From assembly GCA_031406155.1 (NCBI GenBank), contig JANOGW010000045.1, forward strand, positions 1-64,000: a DNA stretch of 64,000 nucleotides, given 5' to 3'. The notes under the pieces were generated by a model. That model saw only the letters and a program-made list of their open reading frames with translations. It was not told the origin of the DNA and did no database searches. Both the position numbers and the translations under genes were made by a program. Origin of the DNA: JACMNW01 sp031406155 (GTDB lineage: Bacteria; Pseudomonadota; Alphaproteobacteria; Rhodobacterales; Rhodobacteraceae). Shown one piece after another: positions 14,683 to 21,929 of this stretch. How positions within the stretch are numbered: position 1 is the stretch's first letter; every line of letters begins with the position of its first letter.

Positions 14683-14696
14683 TGGCGGAAGCGGTG
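14683..14696 (+). repeat. Right attachment-site repeat (attR-like), 3' end of tRNA-Ser
   Basis: TGGCGGAAGCGGTG, identical to 5620-5633. On the minus strand it is CACCGCTTCCGCCA, the last 14 bases of the tRNA gene including the encoded CCA. Confidence 0.78.
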
Positions 14697-14772
14697 GGAT
14701 TCGAACCCACGGTGGGCTTCCACCCACGCTCAGTTAGCAACCGAGTGCTTTCGGCCTCTCAGCCACGCTTCC
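14683..14772 (-). tRNA. tRNA-Ser (anticodon GCT)
   Basis: The 90-base minus-strand gene starts GGAAGCG (14772-14766) and ends CGCTTCCGCCA, forming a seven-pair acceptor stem with encoded CCA. The anticodon loop reads TTGCTAA, giving GCT, and the T-arm has GTTCGAATC. The length reflects the long variable arm of class II serine tRNAs. The element at 5620-14696 is joined to its 3' end and leaves the gene intact. Confidence 0.95.
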
Positions 14773-14916
14773 GACGGGTGATATTTAGCGAGGCAACGTA
14801 GAGTGGGCAAGGGGGGAAACGATCCCACGCTGCTTTAGTATACACTTCGCTCTGACCGGGGCTGCCACCCTCCAAATGGCCGGACCTGCCGGACGCGACC
14901 TTTCCCATCAGCAGGG

Positions 14917-15690
14917 TCAGTCCACTGATACCTGCAGATTGGGCCACAGGTCCTTTAGTTTCTCGGCTGTGCCGGGTTCAAGCCCAAGATCGGCAAAATC
15001 AATCGTTGCGTAAGGCAGTTCGTCGAGCGCCGCCAGAATGGAAAGTGCAATCAGCTTTTCACCCTCTTGCGATGGCAATCCTTGATTGCCTTCATACAGA
15101 ATGCCTCGCTGCTCACTGGGGATTGCAGCCCAGGTCCGCCCGGCATACGCCACACCACTATTCAGGCTCTTTGCCACGTCCGATACCAATCGCTCGATGG
15201 ATTTCGCCGTGTTGGCAAACGAAATCGAACGTTCTGCCGCGCTGGGTGGATGGGCAACGATCACAAGTTTCGCCCCGCTGTCCAATGCCCGCTGGCCCAC
15301 GTCAATCAACTTCGAGCGCATATCACGCGACCCGCCCGGACCGCTCGCCATGCGGTAGTCTGCCATCACGACCACAACATCCGGGGCGACGCGCAAAATT
15401 TCTTTGTCAAGTAACGCCATATCAAGCGGCACATCTTCGACAAGAGCGACGTTCACGGTCGTTGCAAGCCAGTAGTCTTGTTCAGGCTCCGACGCCTCGC
15501 CAAATATCCTGATGAAATAGGGAATTGATTTGTTCTCCCCAAATGACTGCCCGACCAGAAGCACCGATGTGTCCCAGGGCATAGCCAGTCCTTCGATCAG
15601 GACCATCCCGCTGATCCGCGGTCCATATCCAAAAAACACCGCACCGATGCCGAGCAAAAGAACAAAAGCGATCAGACGAACAAAGCGCAT
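14917..15690 (-). CDS. Membrane-anchored SGNH-hydrolase-like protein, 257 aa
   Basis: The product starts MRFVRLIAFVLLLGIGAVFF, an uncleaved signal anchor or signal peptide. After it come TSVLLVGQSFGENKSIPYF (block I-like, with serine in the GxS context), VAPDVVVVMADYRMASGPGG, and later AHPPSAAERSIS. This has the overall plan of an SGNH/GDSL-type esterase fold, but the catalytic Asp-x-x-His block is not clear, so the activity is uncertain. The ATG at 15690 is chosen because GGAG lies at the right distance and the signal sequence begins there; the frame remains open to 15855 but that extension lacks a plausible sequence. It lies downstream of ychF on the same strand. Confidence 0.6.
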   Translation of the reverse strand: MRFVRLIAFVLLLGIGAVFFGYGPRISGMVLIEGLAMPWDTSVLLVGQSFGENKSIPYFIRIFGEASEPEQDYWLATTVNVALVEDVPLDMALLDKEILRVAPDVVVVMADYRMASGPGGSRDMRSKLIDVGQRALDSGAKLVIVAHPPSAAERSISFANTAKSIERLVSDVAKSLNSGVAYAGRTWAAIPSEQRGILYEGNQGLPSQEGEKLIALSILAALDELPYATIDFADLGLEPGTAEKLKDLWPNLQVSVD

Positions 15691-16076
15691 GACATCTCCA
15701 AAAAGGAACAAAGTTGCAGCTGGCTGCGAACCCACAATCCGGTGACGCAGAAGATGCTCACCGCTGGAACGGCGCAAGCACAATTCCGAACTCAGGCCCG
15801 ATTGCTTTATTGGTACTCCGAAGTTGCTTAACCGGGTGTGAACGGGTTTTTGCATTTCTGCGGGCGGGACAGAGCCGGGCCATTAAAAACCGCGCTTTCC
15901 GGCGGGCACCAAGTCAGTTTGGGCGCAGTATATGGGCTTATGTCCGGCATCTGCCCCAATGCGCCAAAACTACTCGACGTGCCTCACCGCCACAACCGGT
16001 ACGCACGGGCGTCAAACAGCGCAAATCACTCAATACTCACTCATTCCAACAGGATATCAATATCTTACGCGCCAGA
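15691..16076. other. Intergenic region between ychF and the SGNH-like gene
   Basis: 386 bases with no coding frame that I can support and no convincing terminator hairpin. Both flanking genes run leftward, so the region should hold the end of the ychF transcript and the promoter of the SGNH-like gene. Confidence 0.5.
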
Positions 16077-17177
16077 TCAGCCGCTGAACAGGAAATGCAG
16101 CACGTCGCCATCTTTCACTTCGTATGTTTTTCCCTCAACCCGGAACTTGCCGGCTTCCTTGGCCCCGGCCTCGCCGTTGCCGGCGATATAGTCGTCATAG
16201 GCCACGGTTTCGGACCGGATGAAGCCTTTCTCAAAATCGCCATGGATGACGCCTGCCGCTTGGGGTGCCAAAGTACCTGCCGGAATGGTCCAGGCGCGGG
16301 CTTCTTTCGGGCCGACGGTGAAATAGGTCTGCAAGCCCAGAAGCTGGTATCCCGCCTTGATCAGCCGGTCCAACCCCGCTTCGTGCAGGCCCATTTCTTC
16401 CAGAAACATGGCGGCTTCGTCATCGGCAAGCTGGCTGATTTCTTCCTCGATGCGGGCCGAGATGACGACCGAAGCAGAACCCTGTTTTGTAGCCATTTCG
16501 GCGACGCGGGCGGACTGGGAATTGCCGTTGGCGGCGCATGCTTCCTCGACGTTGCAGACATAAAGCACCGGCTTGGATGTTAAGAGCTGCAGAAGCCGCC
16601 ATTGACGCTGATCATCTTCAGCAATTTTGACGGATCGCGCGGGGTTGCCTTTTTCCAATGCCGCGAGCGCCGCACGCAGCAATCGGTCCTGATCGGCGGC
16701 GTCTTTGTCCGAACCGCCGCGCAGTTTGCGGGCGAGGTTGGCCAGACGTTTCTCGATCGATTCCAGATCCGCCAGCATCAACTCTGTCTCAACGGTTTCG
16801 GCGTCGGCAACCGGGTCGATTCGGCCTTCGACATGGGTGATATCGCCGTCCTCGAAACAGCGCAGCACATGCGCTATGGCATCGCATTCGCGGATATTGG
16901 CAAGAAACTGGTTGCCCAGACCCTCGCCCTTTGACGCGCCGCGCACCAGCCCTGCAATATCGACAAAGGTCATCCGGGTGGGGATGATCTGCTTGCTGCC
17001 CGCAATCGCCGCCAGTCGATCGAGCCGCGCGTCGGGCACCGCAACTTCGCCCACATTCGGCTCGATCGTGCAGAAAGGAAAGTTCGCTGCCTGTGCCGCC
17101 GCAGTGCGGGTCAGCGCGTTGAAAAGGGTCGATTTACCGACATTCGGCAAACCCACGATACCCATTTTGAAACCCAT
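16077..17177 (-). CDS. ychF: Redox-regulated ribosome-binding ATPase YchF, 366 aa
   Basis: A member of the Obg-like P-loop NTPases that binds ribosomes and hydrolyses ATP rather than GTP. The start is MGFKMGIVGLPNVGKSTLFN with G1 loop GLPNVGKS at residues 9-16. Switch regions follow as FVDIAGLVRGASKGEGLGNQ, with a coiled-coil insert around residues 140-190 and the TGS domain at the C-terminus (LQTYFTVGPKEARAWTI, then GDFEKGFIRSETVAYDD). ATG 17177 is preferred over the GTG 6 bases upstream because family members start MGFKxGIVG and GGGAG lies 8 bases ahead. It is divergent from trpA across 141 bases. Confidence 0.97.
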   Translation of the reverse strand: MGFKMGIVGLPNVGKSTLFNALTRTAAAQAANFPFCTIEPNVGEVAVPDARLDRLAAIAGSKQIIPTRMTFVDIAGLVRGASKGEGLGNQFLANIRECDAIAHVLRCFEDGDITHVEGRIDPVADAETVETELMLADLESIEKRLANLARKLRGGSDKDAADQDRLLRAALAALEKGNPARSVKIAEDDQRQWRLLQLLTSKPVLYVCNVEEACAANGNSQSARVAEMATKQGSASVVISARIEEEISQLADDEAAMFLEEMGLHEAGLDRLIKAGYQLLGLQTYFTVGPKEARAWTIPAGTLAPQAAGVIHGDFEKGFIRSETVAYDDYIAGNGEAGAKEAGKFRVEGKTYEVKDGDVLHFLFSG

Positions 17178-17318
17178 GCCCACACTCCCGTTGACCGCGC
17201 TCTTCTAGTGGGGCGGTGGCGAAGGTTCAAGCATTGCCATGACGCGGCGCGGACAGGCATTGATTTTCGCCCGGCACCCGTGCACACCGCAATTGGATGT
17301 GCAGGAATGGGCCGCAAG

Positions 17319-18110
17319 ATGACCAGAATTGATGATACCTTTACCCGGCTGCGGTCGCAAAATAAAAAGGCCTTCGTCGCCTATATCATGGCCGGTGATC
17401 CTGATCTTGCGGTGTCAACGGCGGTGATGCAGGGTCTGCCGGGCGCGGGTGTCGATATCATCGAGCTGGGTATGCCGTTCACCGACCCGATGGCCGATGG
17501 GCCGACGATCCAGCTTGCCGGGCAGCGGGCGCTGGAGGCGGGCATGACATTGCAAAAGACGCTCGATATGGCACGAGCGTTCCGGAAGGGCGATACCACG
17601 ACGCCGATCGTGATGATGGGCTATTACAACCCGATCTATTCGCGTGGCGTGGCGGCATTCATCGCCGATGCGATAGCTGCCGGCATTGACGGCCTGATCG
17701 TAGTCGATCTGCCACCCGAGGAAGATGCCGAACTGTGCCTGCCCGCACAGGCGGCGGGGTTGAATTTCATCCGTCTGGCAACACCCACCACCGATGCAAA
17801 GCGTCTGCCGACTGTGCTGCAAAATACCTCTGGCTTTGTCTATTACGTCTCTATCACAGGTATTACCGGGGCAGCGGCAGCGCGACCTGAAGACGTGGCC
17901 CCCGAAGTGGCACGCATCAAGGCGGCAACAGACCTGCCGGTGATCGTTGGTTTTGGCATCACAACGCCAGAGGCCGCACAGGGCATCGCATCGATTGCTG
18001 ATGGCTGCGTCGTGGGGTCCGCCATCGTGAAAGACATCGGATCGGGAATGCCGGTTGCCGAGGTTCTGCGAAAGGTGGCTCAGTTGGCTGCCGGCGCGCA
18101 TCTGGGCTGA
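17319..18110 (+). CDS. trpA: Tryptophan synthase alpha chain, 263 aa
   Basis: Cleaves indole-3-glycerol phosphate to indole and glyceraldehyde 3-phosphate; the indole passes to the TrpB subunit to make tryptophan. The TIM-barrel protein has the catalytic glutamate 49 and aspartate 60 in IIELGMPFTDPMADGP, and the phosphate-binding loops YYVSITGITGAA and GFGITTPEAA. Length is normal. The ATG at 17319 (MTRIDDTFTRL) matches relatives; an ATG 12 bases upstream is less well spaced from a ribosome site. No trpB is adjacent. The gene is divergent from ychF and convergent with the MarR gene, 34 bases apart. Confidence 0.97.
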   Translation: MTRIDDTFTRLRSQNKKAFVAYIMAGDPDLAVSTAVMQGLPGAGVDIIELGMPFTDPMADGPTIQLAGQRALEAGMTLQKTLDMARAFRKGDTTTPIVMMGYYNPIYSRGVAAFIADAIAAGIDGLIVVDLPPEEDAELCLPAQAAGLNFIRLATPTTDAKRLPTVLQNTSGFVYYVSITGITGAAAARPEDVAPEVARIKAATDLPVIVGFGITTPEAAQGIASIADGCVVGSAIVKDIGSGMPVAEVLRKVAQLAAGAHLG

Positions 18111-18144
18111 CCTCGCGGTCTGAAGACCGGCGTCGGTCGGGTGA

Positions 18145-18606
18145 TCAGCCGTCGCGCTGCAGGTCCATTTCCTTGCGCAGATGTTGCAAGACCGGCAGCA
18201 TCGTGTCCAGTTGGCCGACCGCGAACCTTGCGGCCAGAGCAGAGAAGTCGGGGGTGAGGCTTTCAATGGCCGCCTGGCGAAACTCGCGCCCCTGATCGGT
18301 AATCCAGACGCATTTGCTGCGGCCGTCGCGGGGATTGGGCGCAAGCCGGATCAGATGATGTTTTTCCAGCACGACCAACGAATGGGTCATGGTGGTTTTC
18401 GGCACCTGAAAGGCCCGCGCCAGATCAAGCGGGGTCCGACCGTCCCTCACCCGTACCAGATGGTTAAGTACCGCGAACTGGGAAACCAGAATCCCAGGCG
18501 GCAGGCGCGCCTCGAACATCGCGGATGCCAGTTGATACACAATCCCCACCTCGTTGAAAAATGTGAAAAAGCGTGCGGCGTCCGAGGCGGTGTCTTGGTC
18601 AGGCAT
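18145..18606 (-). CDS. MarR-family transcriptional regulator, 153 aa
   Basis: A winged-helix dimer-type repressor. The fold is readable as ILVSQFAVLNHLVRVRDGRT, the recognition helix area LARAFQVPKTTMTHSLVVLE, and the wing LIRLAPNPRDGRSKCVWITD. It starts at the ATG 18604-18606, overlapping the last 8 bases of the nitroreductase gene, so the two form one transcript. The likely operator is the pair of palindromic repeats at 19761-19802 in front of the nitroreductase, which would make it autoregulatory and possibly control the divergent cytochrome b/oxidoreductase pair. The inducer is unknown. Confidence 0.88.
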   Translation of the reverse strand: MPDQDTASDAARFFTFFNEVGIVYQLASAMFEARLPPGILVSQFAVLNHLVRVRDGRTPLDLARAFQVPKTTMTHSLVVLEKHHLIRLAPNPRDGRSKCVWITDQGREFRQAAIESLTPDFSALAARFAVGQLDTMLPVLQHLRKEMDLQRDG

Positions 18607-19747
18607 TGATGATCCGGGTCTCCAGAGGCCAGCGCGGACTGGCGGATGTCTTTGCACCATAGCCAATTCGCGCCAGCATTTGAACTGTCCCACCGTCCGG
18701 CGCAAGCCGCGCATGAATGGCAGTATAGTGTGCTGCCATTTCAGGGTATTCCTGCAAGGCTTGGCTCAAGGGTTGCAAAGCCAGACCAGCTTTGGTCGCG
18801 GCAAGATTGACGCGCACCCAGTCTGCCCCGGCGGCAATCTGATCGATGCGGCGATTGTCGGCGGTGACTAGCCAGATATGCCCCATCGCGGTGTCTGCAT
18901 TTTCATAGACCGCAGCAAGCCCGGCCTTGTAGGCTTGCGACGTGGTATCTAGTGCCGTCTCGCGCGTGAACAGGCCGGTTGCCGCCATGGTTTCGAAAAG
19001 CGGTCCCGTGAAATCAATGCCATCGGGATTTGCGTCAACCTCGGCGCTGCCGATGCGGAACAGATCAACACTTTCCTTGTAGGTCCGCGGCGTTTCAATT
19101 TCGACCGTCAGGGCATGACGGGTCAGCGTGCGAAGGTCTGCAATGTCTACCTCTGCAAAAGATGCCCCAAACTGCGTGCCCGCGACGGCAGCAGCGCGCA
19201 ATGACGGCAGTACCGTTTCCGGCACCGGCTTGGTGGTGTCGTAGGGTTCTTTGTTGGTCCTGCGAACAGGCACTTGGGCAAACAGCGGATCGGGGGCTGT
19301 GGTTGCGTCGGCCGTGAAAACCGCGCGTGCAACGGGCCGCTCGTCCAGCCCTGCTGCGGCTTCACCCTCCGGAAACGGCGTAATCGAAACCCGGTAGCCA
19401 TCATTGCTGGCGGCCATGCGCATGACTTCAAGAAAGCAGCCAAGCCCTATGGTGATCTGTCGGTTTTGCGGGTCTGTATGCGGCAAAAGGCGCGTGGGAT
19501 CGGCGTAAAGCGTGATTGTCCCGGGTTCTGCCGGATCAACCAGCCAGGGTTGGCGATTGTGTGGATTGGGCGCCAACAGCGCATAAGACAGCGCCTTGCG
19601 GCGCGGATCGGCATCCCGACCAGCCGTCTGCCACGCGAGTGTGGCCGATTGTGGCTTGCGGGTGGCGACCAACGCAAAGCCTGCAGAGGCTGCAAGAATG
19701 ACGCCACCGCCAACAACGGTAAGGAATTTTCTGCGGGAATGGGACAT
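18599..19747 (-). CDS. Tat-exported Acg-type nitroreductase-like FMN protein, 382 aa
   Basis: The N-terminus MSHSRRKFLTVVGGGVILAA is a twin-arginine signal (SRRKFL plus hydrophobic segment), so the folded protein is probably exported to the periplasm. The mature part begins like Acg-family nitroreductases: LSYALLAPNPHNRQPWLVDP, in which the NxxNxQPW-type segment contributes to FMN binding, then PVRRTNKEPYDTTKPV and GADWVRVNLAATKAGLALQP. Acg proteins are flavin-binding members of the nitroreductase superfamily, and the physiological substrate is usually unknown. Its 3' end overlaps the MarR gene. A double operator covers the 5' flank. Facing genes encode a cytochrome b and a molybdopterin protein, suggesting a shared periplasmic redox function. 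Confidence 0.8.
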   Translation of the reverse strand: MSHSRRKFLTVVGGGVILAASAGFALVATRKPQSATLAWQTAGRDADPRRKALSYALLAPNPHNRQPWLVDPAEPGTITLYADPTRLLPHTDPQNRQITIGLGCFLEVMRMAASNDGYRVSITPFPEGEAAAGLDERPVARAVFTADATTAPDPLFAQVPVRRTNKEPYDTTKPVPETVLPSLRAAAVAGTQFGASFAEVDIADLRTLTRHALTVEIETPRTYKESVDLFRIGSAEVDANPDGIDFTGPLFETMAATGLFTRETALDTTSQAYKAGLAAVYENADTAMGHIWLVTADNRRIDQIAAGADWVRVNLAATKAGLALQPLSQALQEYPEMAAHYTAIHARLAPDGGTVQMLARIGYGAKTSASPRWPLETRIINA

Positions 19748-19760
19748 GAGACTCTCCTAT

Positions 19761-19802
19761 TATGGTACGATATCGCATCATACAGTACGATATCGCACCA
19801 TA
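19761..19802. promoter_or_regulatory. Double palindromic operator, probably for the MarR regulator
   Basis: Two direct copies of GTACGATATCGCAYCATA lie at 19765-19782 and 19785-19802, exactly 20 bases (two helical turns) apart. Each is centred on the perfect palindrome CGATATCG, and the left one extends to an imperfect palindrome at 19761-19782 (18 of 22 positions symmetric). The site sits 14-55 bases upstream of the nitroreductase ATG and about 100 bases upstream of the divergent cytochrome gene. Confidence 0.72.
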
Positions 19803-19900
19803 ACGCAAGATCTAAACATACGCGGCACAAGCCGCTGAAACTTATCCAGCCAAAAGCCCGTTACATCAGCAAAGACCACCAAGCGGCTGAAGGGGCTGGA

Positions 19901-20716
19901 ATGACACAGGGTGCAAAAGGGCCGTTGATCTACCGGCAATCGGTATGGATGCGGATCACGCATTGGATATGGGCCAACTGCCTGTTCTTCCTGATGCTGA
20001 CGGGATTACAGATATTCAACGCCTTCCCCTCACTGCATATCGGGCAGGAAAGCGGCTTTGAGTATGACAACGCCATCCTCGAGATCGGCGCGCGTGAAGG
20101 AGCCACTTCGATCTCCGGATATACCCGTGTGTTTGGCCATGAATTCGACACCACCGGCTATCTTGGCGTTTCCGGGCCGGATCAGGATATTCAGGCCATT
20201 CCGGCGGCGCTGACCATTCCGTCAAACCGCAGTCTAGCGACCGGTCGGGTGATCCATTTCTTTTTTGCGTGGGTGCTGGTCGGCACACTTCTGGTCTGGT
20301 TGGTCGCGTCTACAATTACCGGGCATTTGCGGACGCTGATCCCGTCGGTTGCCGATCTGCGGGCCTTGCCGGGTGACGTGGCCAACCATGCAAGGCTGCG
20401 GTTTCACCATACACCCCAGTATAATGTGCTGCAGAAACTGGCATATGGGTCAGTCATGTTTGTGGCATTTCCGTTGATGATTTTGACTGGGCTTTCGATG
20501 TCACCGTCCTTCAATGCGATCGCACCGTGGCTGCTGGATCTCTTTGGCGAGCGGCAAACCGCGCGGACGATCCATTTTCTGATGATGATCGGGCTGATCG
20601 GGTTTTTTGTCGTGCATATGGTGATGATTTTCGCGGCGGGACCGATCAATGAACTTCGCTCGATTGTAACCGGCTGGTACCGGATTGATCCTGACAAGGG
20701 AGGCGAAGATGCTTGA
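19901..20716 (+). CDS. Cytochrome b561-type membrane subunit, 271 aa
   Basis: An integral membrane di-haem cytochrome b expected to carry electrons between the quinone pool and the periplasmic molybdopterin protein encoded next. Four hydrophobic spans are visible: ITHWIWANCLFFLMLTGLQI, IHFFFAWVLVGTLLVWLVAS, LAYGSVMFVAFPLMILTGLS and IHFLMMIGLIGFFVVHMVMI, with histidines suitable as haem ligands (THWIW, IHFFF, IHFLM, VHMV). Between spans 1 and 2 an approximately 80-residue loop predicted to be periplasmic (GQESGFEYDNAILEIGAREG onward) is longer than in simple b561 proteins. The ATG at 19901 follows AGGGGCTGGA. Its stop overlaps the next gene's start. Confidence 0.85.
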   Translation: MTQGAKGPLIYRQSVWMRITHWIWANCLFFLMLTGLQIFNAFPSLHIGQESGFEYDNAILEIGAREGATSISGYTRVFGHEFDTTGYLGVSGPDQDIQAIPAALTIPSNRSLATGRVIHFFFAWVLVGTLLVWLVASTITGHLRTLIPSVADLRALPGDVANHARLRFHHTPQYNVLQKLAYGSVMFVAFPLMILTGLSMSPSFNAIAPWLLDLFGERQTARTIHFLMMIGLIGFFVVHMVMIFAAGPINELRSIVTGWYRIDPDKGGEDA

Positions 20717-21476
20717 TCGGCGTGGGCTTTTGCTGGGGGCTGCGGCGCTTGGGCTATCGGGCTGCAAAGTGCTGGACGGGGCGAATGCGAAGGATACAGC
20801 GCTGCGGAATGCATTTGAAAGTGTTAGCGGGCTAACCTACCGGGCGCAGCGGTTTTTGGGGGGCGGGCACACGTTGGCCCCGGAATATTCCAAGGCGGAT
20901 ATCCGGCAGGGGCAGCGGCCAAATGGGTCGGTTGACCCGGATGGGGCGGAGTATCTGCGCTTGAAAGAGACCGCGTTCGCCGGGTACAGATTAGCCGTGA
21001 CGGGGCTGGTCGAAAAGCCGGTTTCGGTTCCGCTGCGCCAGTTGAAGGCGATGCCTTCGCAAACGCAAATCACGCGGCACGATTGTGTGGAAGGCTGGTC
21101 CTGCATTGCCAAATGGACCGGGGTCCCCCTGTCGGCGGTGTTGAACGAGGCGCGCCCGAAAGCGAACGCACGGTTCGCGGTTTTCCACTGCTATGACGCG
21201 CTGGAACGCAGTTTGTCGGGCGAGGTCACGTATTACGAGTCGATTGATTTGATTGATGCGTATCACCCGCAGACGATCCTTGCGTACGGGCTGAACGGGG
21301 CGGCGCTGCCGGTGGCGAATGGCGCACCCCTTCGCCTGCGGGTGGAGCGGCAGTTGGGGTATAAGATGGCGAAATATGTGCATACGATTGAGCTGGTGGA
21401 CAGTTTCGCCAGTTATGGGTTGGGCAAAGGAAGCTATTGGGCGGATCGGGGGTATGAGTGGTACGCGGGGATTTAA
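20709..21476 (+). CDS. Periplasmic molybdopterin oxidoreductase (sulfite oxidase/MsrP family), 255 aa
   Basis: The N-terminus MLDRRGLLLGAAALGLSGCK combines a twin-arginine-like export signal and a lipobox (LSGC, Cys19), so it may be a Tat-exported lipoprotein. The core shows TRHDCVEGWSCIAKWTGVPL, where the first cysteine is the usual molybdenum ligand of the sulfite oxidase family, and later YHPQTILAYGLNGAALPVAN with GAPLRLRVERQLGYKMAKYV. The pairing with a cytochrome b in one overlapping operon resembles MsrPQ in plan, but the partner is not the MsrQ type, so the substrate (sulfite, sulfoxides or other) is open. Confidence 0.86.
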   Translation: MLDRRGLLLGAAALGLSGCKVLDGANAKDTALRNAFESVSGLTYRAQRFLGGGHTLAPEYSKADIRQGQRPNGSVDPDGAEYLRLKETAFAGYRLAVTGLVEKPVSVPLRQLKAMPSQTQITRHDCVEGWSCIAKWTGVPLSAVLNEARPKANARFAVFHCYDALERSLSGEVTYYESIDLIDAYHPQTILAYGLNGAALPVANGAPLRLRVERQLGYKMAKYVHTIELVDSFASYGLGKGSYWADRGYEWYAGI

Positions 21477-21536
21477 GGGGCTGAGTGGGGTCAAGCCCCG
21501 ACCTGCGGCGCGGTGCGCGGTGAATGCCCGGCCTGT

Positions 21537-21929
21537 CTAGAACCACATATCCAAGACGCATTTGCCGGTGCGGGGGAGGTTCTGCCAGGTGGTCAGGCCG
21601 TCGAATTGGTCTACCCGGATGGCGGCTACGGCTTCGGGGTCGGCAAGGCGCAGGTTTACGGCGATGCGGGTTTTGCCTGATTTTCCAGGCTTAAGGCCAC
21701 GCCAATAGGCGATGCAGCCGCAGGTGGGGCAGAAGTGGAAGCCGATGGATTCGTGGCCCCAGATGTAGCTGCTGGTTGGGCCGGAAACAGAGATCGGGTC
21801 ATCTACATAACCGTAGGCCCAAAGCGTGCCGTAGCGGCGGCAGACGGTGCAGTTGCAGGCGGTGGCATCTTTTGGGATGCCGTCAAATGCCCAGTGGACT
21901 GCGTCGCAATGGCAGGAGCCTTTAATCAT
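21537..21929 (-). CDS. GFA-family (CENP-V/GFA domain) zinc protein, 130 aa
   Basis: The zinc-binding pattern is clear: GSCHCDAV, then ACNCTVCRRYG, then FCPTCGCIAYWRG. This is the glutathione-dependent formaldehyde-activating enzyme (GFA) fold. The namesake activity, S-hydroxymethylglutathione formation, is doubtful for most family members, so only the domain is assigned. The start overlaps the stop of the YcaQ-type gene as ATGA, so it is the second gene of that unit. Confidence 0.9.
   Translation of the reverse strand: MIKGSCHCDAVHWAFDGIPKDATACNCTVCRRYGTLWAYGYVDDPISVSGPTSSYIWGHESIGFHFCPTCGCIAYWRGLKPGKSGKTRIAVNLRLADPEAVAAIRVDQFDGLTTWQNLPRTGKCVLDMWF

Larger units (their letters stand above)
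5620..14696. mobile_element. Integrated element at tRNA-Ser(GCT) carrying type III restriction-modification genes
   Basis: The stretch is bounded by two direct copies of TGGCGGAAGCGGTG (5620-5633 and 14683-14696). The right copy is the 3' end of tRNA-Ser, and an integrase gene (13341-14534) starts 148 bases inside that end. A two-part repeat at 5696-5716 recurs at 14540-14560. Genes inside: restriction enzyme, frameshifted methylase, two unknown proteins, two tyrosine recombinases and two DNA-binding proteins. The size, tRNA target and integrase position are typical of small genomic islands or satellite-type elements. No conjugation, capsid or replication gene was recognised. Confidence 0.8.

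Noticed and set aside
14535..14723. 63-codon N-terminal extension of the tRNA-type integrase
   Set aside because: It would overlap the tRNA gene and encode a cysteine/phenylalanine-rich segment absent from the family; the family start MALTGKLTKK is at 14534.
18111..18144. Possible terminator between trpA and the MarR gene (CGGTCTGAAGACCG)
   Set aside because: Only a six-pair stem with a two-base loop and no T run on either strand; too weak to call.
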